DNA of 64,000 nucleotides from Kryptolebias marmoratus (GCF_001649575.2 NC_051439.1:14895863-14959862); one strand, 5' to 3'; shown: positions 13,901-22,961, numbered from the stretch's first letter. A program made the numbers and translations. Notes: generated by a model from the letters alone, not told the origin.

Positions 13901-16900
13901 AAACGTCTGGCACACCACGTTGCTTCAAAATGAACACAACCAAACTGTATCACTGGAACTCAAGTAAATGATCATCAAAATAAATAAAACACACCAGAGA
14001 AAATAAAAAAAACAAAACAATAATTAATCATTTGGAAGTTGTTTTTTTAGAGAATATAATCAAAATTGTGACAAAAAGAATCAGTATTTTCAAAATAAGA
14101 GCTTAAACAGTTTCTTTTTATCAAAATAGAACTTTGGGGATGCCAGAAACAGTTAAATAATCCAGGCTACCATTGTCATATCCTTCCATTCAGAACAGCA
14201 GCCCATAACCGACTGTATCATCTATCTTTTTTATGCTGTTAATAAAAAAAAAAAACAAGTGCTAAATAGTTAAGTTCTAACGCCAGAAGAGCAGGTTTTG
14301 CTGTCACACACTACCAGAACAAATTAGATCTTAATTAAAAGCCTAACATTCCTTCAAGAAATGCATATCATTCACCATCTTTCATGCCAGCGTTTTAAAT
14401 GTCAGTCATCTTATATTGAGAAATGACAGTTATAGCTATTTTGGTCAAACCTGGAAAACAGCATTAGGTGCAATCTCATGTGGTATTGCAATATCTTGCA
14501 TGATCTATTAGTTCTTGGAGTACCGTAATTGTTGTGAGTGACTCTCAGCTACTATCACACCACATTTTACCTCAATATCTGTAAAATTGAATGAGTTATA
14601 TCTATGTCCTTCGGTGGACATCTTGAGTTGGATTGACTCAAAGAGTTAATCAGTTTTAGATGTCAATCCAACGCTTACTTTCTGAAAATGTAATTAAAAT
14701 TCATCCAGTGATTCATGAGATATTTTGCTAACAAACAAGGTTGACTCCAAATAATTGATGCTGATGTTTTAAGCAAAGTTCTCAGACAATGAACAGCACT
14801 TGTAGTAAGTGATGTGAATGACTCTCAGCTATAACCACTCCAAATGTTAGCACAATATCTGTAAAAATAACTTTTTTATAAATAATTTTTTTTAAAGATA
14901 AATTGGCTGTGGTAGTCATCTTGATGTAAACAGGACAGACAAACAAACATACAAAAACATTATTCCTCCACCTACGCTTTTGTCAACACGCAATAATAAG
15001 TGCTTGTGCTTAAGACATTGAGAGGTTGATGATTGAGGTGGTTACCATGGAGTCCAACCACAGGACTGCATTCTGTCCAGAGGAAACTCCTGCCATTGAC
15101 AGACAAAGGAAAATCTCTGGTGCAACGTCAAGACAAACAAGATAGCTATCTCACACAGACACAAACACACTCAGGCACGCAGGCTCAGGAACGTAGGCTC
15201 AGTATGAGTTACTGTATCAGTGCATCGCGTCGTGCACATGTGTGCATTGTTCCACACGCAGATGTGTTATTTAATGGCTTCACACATCCTCATCTTCTGC
15301 TTAATGAGGGGCCATAGGAGGGGCGGGTCTGTGCTGTGGTGAAAACTCATAAGCTGCTGAAAAATGTTGTTTACAGTTTTCACTGATGTGAGTTTAAACT
15401 GTCATCCAGTGGGCTTGGGCTCTGAGAGGAGTTGCTCAGCGCAGACAGAACTTCTTTTATTGTAACGCGAGAGCCAATGATACGTCTGAGCAGCATAATG
15501 TTTAATGAGTGCACATCCTGCGGCTGACTCAAGAGAAACATCCATGCAGCCGTTAAGGGTGTGTGTTTGTAACATAACCTTACTGTTACATGCAGACTAA
15601 ATCAACTCAAATGTGTCTTTATGACATGAGGTTAGAGATTCATCAAAGGATATAAACGCTCACATGCTTCAGACAATATTTCACCCAACTTTTTTATACG
15701 TACGATTTTCAAGAAAGCGTGTTTTGAACGTAAGCAATACCTAGAGAGTTTTTTTTAACATGTTTTGAAGTTTAGCAAGTGCACTCAGCGGCAGTCTTGT
15801 TCTATTTTGCAAATGCCACTCAAAAAGCAGCCAACACTTTGCACCTGTCTATCTAGCAGACAGCCCACAGTCCAAATGAGAAAACTAAACTAGCTCTGCC
15901 AATGATGTTTTTCATATAGAAGTGTCAATCAAAAAGGCTGCTAAAAGCAGAGAAAAACAGGCATTCTTGTCGTCTCTCGCTTCATTCAGAGGATTCTCCT
16001 TTTCACCTCTGGCACAGAAGAGGCGTACGTGCTGCATTCTATTCATTCACGGCTTTAATGAGTCTGTCCTGTGCCTGAAGATCCTCAACACTTCATATGT
16101 ATCTTTGTGGACTGTCTACACAGCTCACGTTCTATAAATGCTAACATTCTCTATGTTTTTCTCAGTCTGATTCATACCTTTTCTCTTTCTCTACTTCCTT
16201 CTCTTACCCTAGGTTTCACATTTTCTGCTCTGTTATTACAGCACCATGAAATTTAACAGCATGAAAAGTACGTTGGGTCACCAATATAATGTTTATATTC
16301 ACGCATATGGACCTATGACAACATGAATGCTGAAGTTATTTGTTTAAAAACAACTTTAAAAGCTGTAGTGCAATTTCTGCAAATGAATATTTACATATCT
16401 AAACTGAAAACCTAAAGCTTTCCTGGAAGGAATACACATCACCCTCCACTTTTCATGCCAGAGTTAAAAACTAAGATCATCTCATACTGAGGAATGACAG
16501 AGTTGCAGTGTTTTGGTTGAGCCTTGAAAAAAGGTTACATGCAGTCTAATGTGATATCTCAAGACGCCACGCTCAGAGTGTGTGTTATGAACGCCTCTCA
16601 GCTTCTACTGCAGGAAATTTTATCTCAATGTCTCAATGAGTTAGAAATATTTTGTTGGCTAATGTTGATTAGTTTCAAAATGTTAATTTGCTGTAGATGT
16701 AGTGATTAATTTCTGAAAGTTTTATTAAAGTCTGTTCAGTGGTTCATTTGATATTTTGGTAACAGATGGACATTTACACACAGACACAGACAAAAACAAT
16801 ATTGTCCACCGTCACCTCTCAGAGGCAGGTGACTAGAGGCAACATTCAGTTATGTGATGTAAAAAAATAACCTTGCCATTGTGCAATATGTTTCAAAGAT

Positions 16901-19900
16901 AATAGAAAACTTGAACTGAGTGCAGCAACTGGACGGCTACTGTCTAGTTGTCAGTCTCAGGCAGTTTTTCGGTTTACCTGCTGCTTCCTGGCACTGGCTG
17001 CGATTGATGTAGGCAAAGTGGTGGTGGCAGCTCTGAGACTCGCAAATGCAGCCCTCAGCAGTCAGGTTACACCCGGAGAACATGCACTCTGGATTGGCCG
17101 GTCCGACGTACTTCTCCCTGTGTCTCTCCCGGTGCTCGTGCTTTCGACCATCTGAAATCCACACAAACTGTGGTGATCAATGAGTCACACACAAAGGCAG
17201 CATTCAGGGTGAGTTAGAGACCGCTACATAAAGCTTGAGCTGGTGTGTCATCACTATGATATGTAAGTAACATTAGTCACCTTAGAGCCACATCTGTTTT
17301 GGATTAGCTCCTTCCTATGAATAGCAATCTATAATCTAACCCGGATACTGCTCTCTGATCTGTACATCTGTCTTTTAACATAGAAGGAGATGGAAAGAGA
17401 AGGATTACCTGACTTGCTGGCCTTCAAACAGGCTTCTCGGTTCGGATAGGTAAAAGATCCCAAGCAGGAGTGACGTGCATCGCACACACACTGACCCCCC
17501 GATCTGTCGCAGCCTGTCATCAGTGGACAGCGTTCATCCTCGAGACCTGCATTAGGATGGTCAGGAAGCACTGTGAAAGACAACAATAAGACAAAAAGAA
17601 AGTTTTTTTTTAAATTTATTTTTAATTGGGAATAAACAAAAAATAGACAGAATTACAAGCAAACCATAAAATCCCTAGCCAGCTTTGTGACAACATGTTA
17701 CTTGGTAGAACCACCACCACAGTGACCCTCCTCCTCCTCTTTGTGCCACACTACTACAACTACTGAGCCTATTTGTTTGCTTTCGTTTCACAGCTCGGGG
17801 CCCTCCCAGGGTTTCCATCTTCATCAGAGCCTTTCTCTGAAATGAGCTTTACCCCAAGATGCCACCACAATTCTTAGCCCCACTTGGACACAACGTTACA
17901 AGAGGAAGGAATGTCACACTGGAGCTGTGTGAGCTGAATATCCACCATGATCAAGGGATTAAAGGGCTCCAACTAACACATTACCCCCAGTGTTCATGAA
18001 TGAATAAACCCACGCATATATATGTATATAAACCCCCGAAATATCCCCCCCTTTTGTTGTTCTTGAAAAGTGAAAAGAGTGGCAGTAGAATAAATAGGAT
18101 GAGACAAACTGTAACACGCAGTTTCGCTTTCCCAAGCTTTTAGCGCCTGTGCTTCAAATCAGCAATGTGGAAAAGCGTGACTGAAACTTATCAAAATATG
18201 CTGGCCTTCCTCTCCAAGCAGTAACACATAAGAACAATGTACCAGAGGACAAAAATGTGTCAAAGGTTTAACCGTCTAACATCATCGTGACCTCTTCGTG
18301 GTGCTTCTAGCCTACTATTGCAGATGATTGTAAAAGACAAATGCTTCTCAAGTCAAGTTTAAAAACAACAATAAGGTGATTCAGCGGCTAAAAAGAAATG
18401 TATCTTTATAGTCTTGTTTTTATTTGCTTTAGATAGAAAAAAAAAGTGCAGGTCCTTATTAGTCTAATACAGATAATTTATCCCAAGAGAGATAAGATGA
18501 TGTGAATCAGTGCGTCTGCAGTAGAAATCACCATTGTAAACGCATGGGGCAGATACTGCTGATGACTTCTGCACTATAGTAAACTCTGGCCAGTGGAAGC
18601 ACTGAAAGTAATATTACCTTTAACCTGAGCCAGGTCTCGCTGTTAATGGCTCTCCCAGACAGTCGGTGGCCTGGCAGAACACAAGCAGCTTGTCCCATAA
18701 CCCCCAAGCAAAACTTTCCCCGTGACTTCCTTTCACCCTTAAATGATCCACAGCCCACATTTTTTCTGTCCCAAGGCTTTTCTGCGAGGGTATTTTAATT
18801 TGCGATGCTGATAGACCGTGCCTGTGTGAGGTGCTAAATCTGGCATGTGGAAAAGGAGGTAGGAGTCAAAACAACCAATGAAACGCTAGACATTGTCTTG
18901 ACTAAATTTAGCTCATCCCGCGCCCCAAATGAGCCCCATTTGTTTTAATCTTCCTTAACCTGGACCCCTTCAGCTCAACCCAAGTCTGTTATGGTCTCTT
19001 CTTGTCATCTGTCATCCGGTCTGGCATGAGTCTAGCCAAGGTCTATAAGGCTTCTTTGCGGGGGGATTCCTCTCTCAGCTACTGAGACTGCTTGTCTTGG
19101 CATCCAGAGTCAGGACGGGAAAGCTGACCTCTAGAGGCCCTGAGGCTGATAGCGAGCTTAAAAGGAAGTCTTTGAAATGTTAGATAATACCAGAGGAAGG
19201 GAGAAGTAGAAGGCATGTGAAGGAGTGAAGTGGACACTGTGTCCCTGTAAGAGGCATTCTGTTACATGGTATGTTAATGTCTCTGGAACTTAAGGAAATT
19301 TGGATTGAGAGGATTGAACACAAGATGAATAAATGACACTCTTCATGAAACTGACCTGATTGAACGGGCTAACAGGCTAGGCGTCATCTTCTCAGAGCAG
19401 GTGTATGAAGGCTTGTGCTTGACTGCACACAGTGCAGTTTTTAATATATTTTAGTCATTTTGAGGGCTTAAAATGCCAGAGTAATAACAGAATCAAATAA
19501 CCAATATTGTTTTTGGTGAGGCACAACTATCTTGTAGGTTTTGCCCATTTAGTTTTGGTTGTTGTACCTTCAGGAAAAATAAGAATTATATAGCAAAGCA
19601 GGAAGTTTTTTTTTCCTCAGTAAAAAAGTGACTTAATTTCAACCTGTTTTCCTTTGTGAAGAACAATATAGAACATGTCCCTTGACAGTTATTTTTTTTG
19701 TGTGTGTGCTTCAACACTAAGAGATTTTGACCACCCAGTGAATCAAACCATGACCAAAAAAAAAAAAGACAGGCTCAGAATAACGGAAACATTTTCCCTC
19801 CTCTACTCTTGATTGCAGCCATAATCACTTTAAGACCCTTCCAGCTTGAGGAGGGAAATCTGGGATCAACCTCAAGCGGTCTACCTACTGTGGCCCCTGA

Positions 19901-21583
19901 AAACACACTGGGAGGTGTTGATTTACCCCCCATCCAGACCCTTTGGGATATCAAGCCTGCGTGTGTCTGATTTAGGAAGTCAGCAGCAGCAGCAGCAGCA
20001 GCAGAGGCATGACGCAGTCAGAGGAGCCATAAGGTCTCCCGCTCGTTCCAAAACTGTTAAGCTGCAGAAGAGATGTCCTCCAGACGCCTGTGTGTGAGGC
20101 ATAATCACCACCTGCATCTCCTGGGAACACCTGGCAAATGAAGAAACTTTTAAAAAAACAACTTGGACCACCCTACACAGCAATGATGGAGTAGCAGGGT
20201 CAGGAGATCCAGACACCCGCTGAGAGCTGCTTACTCTCTCCTAGAGTCCTGTCAGTCCTCTTCAATCATCCCCAAACAGGCTGGACAGAGTGCAGGTGGC
20301 ACCGCTGGAGGGGGTCCATTTGTTCCCAAATGGAAAGCCAGTCCTTTTTGACTTTAACAAGGAACATAGAACACTGCACACTTCTTTGAAGTTGGAAAAG
20401 TGACTTAAATTGTGCGTAGAATTGAGCACATGCGCCATATAAAAGCCCACAGCTCTGCTTGGTAGGAACAGAACAGTGGAGCATTGTGGTTTTATACACT
20501 TCAGGCTGAGCCACACACTGAAGCCCGATAAAAAAAAAAAGAAAAGAAAAAGCAGCCTGTTTATCACATTCTTAAGAACATTTTGATTGAAATATGCTGG
20601 CCATGAGAATCAACAAGTTTGCTCCCATACTGTTTCACACAATCATATCGGTTTCTCTTCTTATCTCATTTCTATTCTAAATGTTTTGAAGCAAAAAGAA
20701 CAAGACTTGCTACTCGTCCAGCTGAGACCTTGTGTCTGATCACTCCTGGCAGACTTATTGTCATGCCTCTGAGGATAAAAAAGCTGCTGAACATGACTCC
20801 TCAGTTAAGAGCCCCTCATTTGTGGGAGCTGATCCAAGCAGCAGGAGACACTGATGATCCCAACAATGAACTAATATTTATCACCTGCTGCTGAAGGTGA
20901 AAGTGGGGGCAGTAATGTTTGTGTGTGTGTGTTTATTTGTGTGTACTGTGCTGTGCAAAATATATTTGGCATATTTGATTTAAGCTCTCAGAAAGTAGGT
21001 AATGCCTGTACATCTTCAACTGATTACCCTAACCCAAATGTTAACAGATCAGATGCGCACAATGTTAGTTTTTGTTTTACCAAAACAGATATAATTCTAT
21101 CATTTCTCAATATAAGATCTTAGTTGAAAGCATGAAAGGCTTCGGGCAATACGCATTCCTTTAATGAATGGTAAATGAAGCCACTTGTAATCACATCTGA
21201 AGACCTGGTGCCCATCTCGGTCCGTGTTTTTCACCTGTAATGAGTAAAAAAAAAAAAAGCCAACCATGAGAGACGCGCTCACCTTTACACACTCCAGTTT
21301 CAGGGACGGTGGCAGCTCCTGTCGCGTTGACGGAGGCGCAGCTCAGCCCCAGGGCGCAGTATCCGTGCGTCCAGTCCGGACCGCCGCACGTTTCCCACTC
21401 CAGCCGCGCGCACTGCTCGCAGCATCCGCAGGGGTCCCTCGCCACACTCCGGCCGCCCTCGCAGGCACCGCGCGGGGCTTTGAGGGGACACGTCCGGAGG
21501 TTACAAGGCGTGCACTCGTGAGCCAGGAGCGCGCGCACCAGAATGAGGACGCTCAGAGAGATAACGGAGCCTTTGCCGAACAT
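1826..21583 (-). CDS. crim1: CRIM1-like gene, 5' part (exons 1-8; gene continues beyond base 1)
   Basis: Eight exons on the minus strand splice into one open frame of 515 codons plus two bases: 21583-21283, 17570-17409, 17151-16978, 8609-8367, 5330-5151, 3502-3299, 2391-2263 and 1979 to about 1826. All internal junctions up to exon 8 are phase 1, and every intron has AG/GT ends. Domain order is signal peptide, IGFBP N-terminal domain, two follistatin-like modules, one VWC-like module, two VWC domains and antistasin repeats. That combination is, to my knowledge, specific to CRIM1, a type I membrane protein that binds BMPs and tempers their processing and delivery. The C-terminal antistasin and VWC domains and the transmembrane segment are outside the window. 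Identity to human CRIM1, judged by eye from memory, is roughly half to two thirds in the VWC domains and lower in the IGFBP domain. With the changed module count this suggests a crim1-like paralogue; orthology is unresolved. Confidence 0.88.
2263..2391 (-). CDS. crim1: CRIM1-like exon 7: antistasin-like repeat 1
   Basis: The exon encodes residues 422-464 (43 codons, phase 1 at both ends). The acceptor is TTCTTCTCCAG|AACC and the donor AACA|GTAAGT is near-consensus. Residues 433-463 carry the antistasin cysteine pattern C-x5-C-x5-C with a GFQQDKNGCLLCQC ending, matching CRIM1 antistasin-like repeat 1, which in human also follows a short Glu-Pro-Thr linker. N438 sits in an N-C-S sequon. Antistasin repeats in leech proteins inhibit proteases; no such activity is established for CRIM1. 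Confidence 0.92.
2392..3298 (-). other. intron 6
   Basis: The 907-bp intron has GT at 3298-3297 and AG at 2393-2392 on the minus strand. It contains a short CA-rich tract near 2890-2920 and an A-rich run near 3000. I see no coding or structured element. Confidence 0.75.
3299..3502 (-). CDS. crim1: CRIM1-like exon 6: canonical VWC domain 2
   Basis: The exon encodes residues 354-421 (68 codons, phase 1 at both ends). The acceptor follows a long pyrimidine tract (TTTTTCCCTCTCAG) and the donor is GAAG|GTATCT. Residues 367-420 are a VWC domain with the highly conserved block EDDCTFCQCVDG (residues 382-393) and closing NPVKIPGECCPFC (residues 408-420). These are nearly identical to CRIM1 VWC2, the best-conserved part of the visible protein. 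The N-terminal linker (DVELLSSDSTKAS) is not conserved. This exon gives the strongest single support for assigning the gene to the CRIM1 family. Confidence 0.94.
3503..5150 (-). other. intron 5
   Basis: The 1,648-bp intron has GT at 5150-5149 and AG at 3504-3503 on the minus strand. It is ordinary sequence; I see no exon, transposon or hairpin. Confidence 0.75.
5151..5330 (-). CDS. crim1: CRIM1-like exon 5: canonical VWC domain 1
   Basis: The exon encodes residues 294-353 (60 codons, phase 1 at both ends). The acceptor is CTTCTCTGCAG|TCTC and the donor ATAG|GTATGC. Residues 298-352 form a chordin-type von Willebrand C domain: CDF at the start, a YRMDSCWLCQC core (residues 311-321), and the family-closing PEGECCPVC (residues 344-352). 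The YRMD-C and PEGECCPVC blocks match CRIM1 VWC1 closely. VWC domains of this type bind BMP ligands in chordin and related proteins; in CRIM1 they are thought to act on BMP4 and BMP7, which is family knowledge rather than something seen here. Confidence 0.93.
5331..8366 (-). other. intron 4 (place where a second VWC-like exon would be expected)
   Basis: The 3,036-bp intron has GT at 8366-8365 and AG at 5332-5331. By comparison with human CRIM1, the second non-canonical VWC-like module should be encoded here. I found no reading frame with the expected GCC...CxC...CCDVxEC cysteine pattern. Short frames such as 7124-7342(+) and 7548-7760(-) have no family features. Confidence 0.65.
8367..8609 (-). 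CDS. crim1: CRIM1-like exon 4: VWC-like module
   Basis: The exon encodes residues 213-293 (81 codons, phase 1 at both ends). The acceptor is TTTCTTTGCAG|AACAG; the donor AAAG|GTGATA is weaker than its neighbours. Ten or more cysteines are arranged as in the first of the two non-canonical VWC-like modules of CRIM1. The best landmarks are the SVL-x3-YTPPAGCCP stretch (residues 234-248) and the closing ASGQPGDCCDVYEC (residues 278-291). In human CRIM1 a second module of this type follows, bearing an RGD before its closing CCDVFEC. No such exon is visible in the 3-kb intron downstream, and the corresponding segment here has no RGD. Confidence 0.9.
11525..11635 (+). repeat. degraded tRNA-derived SINE-like fragment
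   Basis: The stretch GTGTGGTGGTTTGCACC, followed by CTTCACAGCAAGAAAC and later AAGGCTGTTCTGTACAAAG, lines up with the head of common fish SINEs of the DANA type (a tRNA-like head with a CTCACAGCAAGAAGG block, then TTCTGTGTGGAGTTTG). It is diverged and truncated. Identification is from memory of the repeat's shape. Confidence 0.45.
11869..11898 (+). repeat. (ATTC)n simple repeat
   Basis: This is an imperfect run of CATT/ATTC tetranucleotides, following a CTCACT-rich lead-in. Confidence 0.8.
13195..13560. promoter_or_regulatory. GC- and CpG-richer patch in intron 3, possible regulatory element
   Basis: Base composition changes from the AT-rich surroundings to a stretch with many CpGs (for example around 13210-13330 and 13370-13480) and without obvious repeat character. 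This is what an intronic enhancer or alternative promoter can look like, but nothing here proves function. I recognise no coding potential. Confidence 0.2.
14338..14985 (-). repeat. R1 interspersed repeat, minus orientation
   Basis: Two partial R1 units lie in minus orientation. Recognisable blocks are the CCTTCAAGAAATGC end near 14350, GACTCTCAGCTACTATCACACC near 14540 (written here in part) and again near 14820, GACATCTTGAGTTGGATTGAC near 14618, and AAACATTATTCCTCCACC near 14956 as the far end. The repeated CTCAGCTA block shows that it is a 1.5-unit or tandem copy. Confidence 0.7.
15420..15560. promoter_or_regulatory. possible conserved intronic regulatory segment
   Basis: This is a compact, non-repetitive patch with CpGs and several possible binding-site words: TTTATTGTAACGCG, GAGCCAATGATACG (a CCAAT core), and AATGTTTAATGAG. 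It differs in texture from the surrounding intron. It is a candidate only. Confidence 0.15.
16395..16835 (-). repeat. R1 interspersed repeat, minus orientation
   Basis: The same block order as the 14.3-kb copy: CTGGAAGGAATAC near 16422, CTTTTCATGCCAG near 16449, the CTCAGCTTCTACTG block near 16597, GTTCAGTGGTTCATTTGATA near 16734, ending with ACAAAAACAATATTGTCCACC near 16790. Confidence 0.7.
16978..17151 (-). CDS. crim1: CRIM1-like exon 3: follistatin/Kazal-like cysteine module B (apparent duplicate)
   Basis: The exon encodes residues 155-212 (58 codons, phase 1 at both ends). The acceptor is GATTTCAG|ATGG and the donor GCAG|GTAAAC. After a charged, arginine- and histidine-rich linker (residues 156-169), the cysteines at 177, 182, 189, 191, 196 and 208 repeat the pattern of exon 2 (C-x4/5-C-x6-CxC, an aromatic residue, then Asn-Arg before the last cysteine). 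Sequons occur at N183 and N204. As I recall human CRIM1, it has only one such module here, so this looks like a tandem exon duplication. Symmetrical phase 1 ends would allow this without breaking the frame. It might be alternatively spliced, which the DNA cannot show. Confidence 0.85.
17409..17570 (-). CDS. crim1: CRIM1-like exon 2: follistatin/Kazal-like cysteine module A
   Basis: The exon encodes residues 101-154 (54 codons, phase 1 at both ends). The acceptor follows a pyrimidine tract ending CACAG at 17571, and the donor is TCAG|GTAATC. Cysteines at residues 115, 121, 128, 130, 136 and 148 and the segment with SFTYPNREAC match the module that follows the IGFBP domain in CRIM1, where the human sequence has C-x5-C-x6-CxC spacing and a Phe-Pro-Ser-Gln stretch before the last cysteine. 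The frame closes exactly, with codon 101 (Val) formed across the junction with exon 1. The next exon encodes a second copy of the same module, 257 bp away. Confidence 0.88.
19981..20004 (+). repeat. (CAG)8 microsatellite in intron 1
   Basis: Eight perfect CAG units lie on the plus strand. The run is inside intron 1, so it is not translated in the gene model. Confidence 0.95.
20885..21175 (+). repeat. R1 interspersed repeat, plus orientation, internally diverged
   Basis: The left end carries the R1 start (GCTGAAGGTGAAAGTGGGGG then CAGTAATGTTTGTG). The right end carries the R1 tail (TCATTTCTCAATATAAGATC near 21100, then GCATTCCTTTAATGAATGG near 21150). The middle is diverged or deleted. Confidence 0.6.
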
Positions 21584-21610
21584 GTCTGCGCGTCTCGCCT
21601 TCTTCTTCTT
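21266..21610. promoter_or_regulatory. CpG-rich patch over exon 1
   Basis: CpG dinucleotides are dense from the exon 1 donor through the start codon (for example 21324-21430 and 21490-21600), in strong contrast to the CpG-poor introns. This is consistent with a CpG-island-type promoter and first exon. Confidence 0.6.
21283..21583 (-). CDS. crim1: CRIM1-like exon 1: signal peptide and IGFBP N-terminal domain
   Basis: The exon encodes residues 1-100 plus one base. The start at 21583-21581 is chosen because it opens a typical signal peptide (residues 1 to about 21, hydrophobic core SVLILVRALLA) and has G at -3. An upstream in-frame ATG at 21688 would add a poly-lysine leader and is unlikely. Residues 24-99 are an IGFBP N-terminal domain with the hallmark CGCCEQC motif (residues 52-58) and paired cysteines (C24, C27, C32, C41, C66, C76, C82, C99). 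An N-glycosylation sequon lies at N86. The splice donor is AAAG|GTGAGC with GT at 21282-21281. The exon lies inside a CpG-rich patch. In CRIM1 this domain resembles IGF-binding proteins, but its IGF affinity is not established. Confidence 0.92.
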
Positions 21611-21640
21611 TTTCTTCTTCTTCTTCTTATAGGGAAGTTT
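21584..21640 (-). repeat. (GAA)n tract in the 5' leader, immediately upstream of the start codon
   Basis: On the plus strand 21600-21629 is a TTC/CTT run with one impurity, so the transcript would carry a GAA/AAG tract 17 bases or so before the ATG at 21583. It is open in frame with the ATG. An upstream in-frame ATG at 21688 would translate it as ten lysines, but the signal peptide argues against that start. Confidence 0.8.
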
Positions 21641-22080
21641 TCCAAAGAATCGATCCGCTTCTGTCACATGAACGAGACGCGCCCCCAAAGTAAGTTGTCA
21701 GGGCTTCTGGAAAAAGTTAAGTTTCACGAGTGGTGGCTGTTGCTTCACAAAAAAAGGCACCACGAGACAGGGCAGAAGTGTGCGTAGTGAGTGGCAGGGG
21801 TATCCAGAAGACAGGTAGACGCGGGCGCCTCATCCGATCAGATCCGAGGACAAATTCAGCACCGAGGCGTCCGTTGGGGGCCCGCTGCTCCTGTCAGCTG
21901 CAAAGAACATGTGAGACTTAAATTGACATCCAGGCATATGAAAATTAGCGGCGCGACCCTCCCCCCTGTGACTGACACGAGCACCGACCAGTCACAGGGA
22001 GGAAAAGGAGGGAGGCTTGGATCTGATTTATCCCCCTGGCTGACAACTTGCCCCCGTGTTGCGCAATAATGAAACTTTGA
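21641..22080 (-). promoter_or_regulatory. probable proximal promoter region of the CRIM1-like gene
   Basis: This lies immediately upstream of exon 1, with moderate CpG density (21790-21880, 21945-21995), GC-rich words, and a perfect 11-bp inverted repeat at 21964-21974/21989-21999. I see no convincing TATA box at a fixed distance, and the transcription start cannot be placed from sequence. Confidence 0.4.
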
Positions 22081-22214
22081 AGGCTGGAAGTTCCTCCATG
22101 TTTTGCTCAGAAACTAATCCCCTGGTTGACAATTGCAACTGATTAATGTTTGGAGACAGATGACCGCCTCAGCAAAACAATCTTAGCGAGCACAAACATG
22201 GCTCCAACTCAGTG

Positions 22215-22730
22215 AATTTGACAGATACTGAGATAAAATGTTGTGTGGTGGTAGCTGAGAGTGATCCTCAAGGCATACTTTAAGCATTAACTGATCGGCC
22301 AGATCTGTGTTTAAAACCTTGCTATCTATTGAAATCAACTGTCTGTTTGTTAGCTAAATATCTCCTGAACCACTGGATGGATTTTAAAGACACTTGCAGA
22401 AAACAGTCCACTGATTAACCAACCCAATTGAATATGGCTGCCACAGCTAACTGACCTTAGAAAACACACAAAATAGCTATAAGTCATTAAGTTTTAGAGA
22501 TATTGAGCTAGAAGTTGTTGTGGTAGTAGTGAAGAGTAATTCACTACATGCAGTTACAGTGCTAACAGATCATGAAAGATCTTGCAAATATAATGTTATT
22601 TTCAAAGTTTGATCAAAATAGATGTAACTATGTCATTTCTCAACATAAAATGATCTTAGCTTAAAACTGGCAGGAACTGAGGCGGGTAATATGCATTCCT
22701 TTAGGAATGACAGGCCTTTAATTCCAGAGA
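22215..22730 (+). repeat. R1 interspersed repeat, plus orientation (1.2 units)
   Basis: A partial unit (22215-22310, with GTGGTGGTAGCTGAGAG) is followed by a nearly full one: AAATATCTCCTGAACCACTG near 22358, GAATATGGCTGCCACAGC near 22430, TGTGGTAGTAG near 22519, TCATTTCTCAACATAAAATG near 22635, and GCATTCCTTTAGGAATG at 22692-22708. Confidence 0.75.
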
Positions 22731-22922
22731 CTTCATTACGAGACGGATGTTGTCTGTCAAAGCCTTTTAATGAAACCTATCCGGTTTTATCAATGTATCA
22801 TTTCACAGCTTTCTCAGCTGTGCTTATTATTGTCTTTGTGTGTACAGATGGCTGAGGGAGGGTGAAAGGTCATGTCATATTTGTTGAAGCAGTGTTTATA
22901 TGCTCACATTGACAAATGGATG

Positions 22923-22961
<39 letters not shown>

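Larger units (their letters stand above)
8610..16977 (-). other. intron 3
   Basis: This 8.4-kb intron is the largest visible. It holds a (TG)n run near 9145-9158, a degraded tRNA-derived SINE-like fragment (about 11525-11635), an (ATTC)n tract at 11869-11898, an (ATT)n run near 12425-12445, a GC- and CpG-richer patch at 13195-13560, two R1 repeats in minus orientation (14338-14985 and 16395-16835), and a possible regulatory patch at 15420-15560. I found no additional coding exon. Confidence 0.7.
17571..21282 (-). other. intron 1
   Basis: The 3.7-kb intron has GT at 21282-21281 and AG at 17572-17571. It contains a (CAG)8 microsatellite at 19981-20004 and an R1 repeat in the first part after the donor (20885-21175). 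The rest is ordinary sequence. Confidence 0.75.

Noticed and set aside
21583..21688. Upstream in-frame ATG with a poly-lysine leader as the gene start
   Set aside because: The internal ATG at 21583 opens a clean signal peptide, expected for this protein; the poly-lysine is a GAA repeat in the leader.
21266..21787. 173-codon open frame on the plus strand opposite exon 1
   Set aside because: It is the antisense shadow of the GC-rich, cysteine-coding exon 1 and its leader; no signal peptide or domain.
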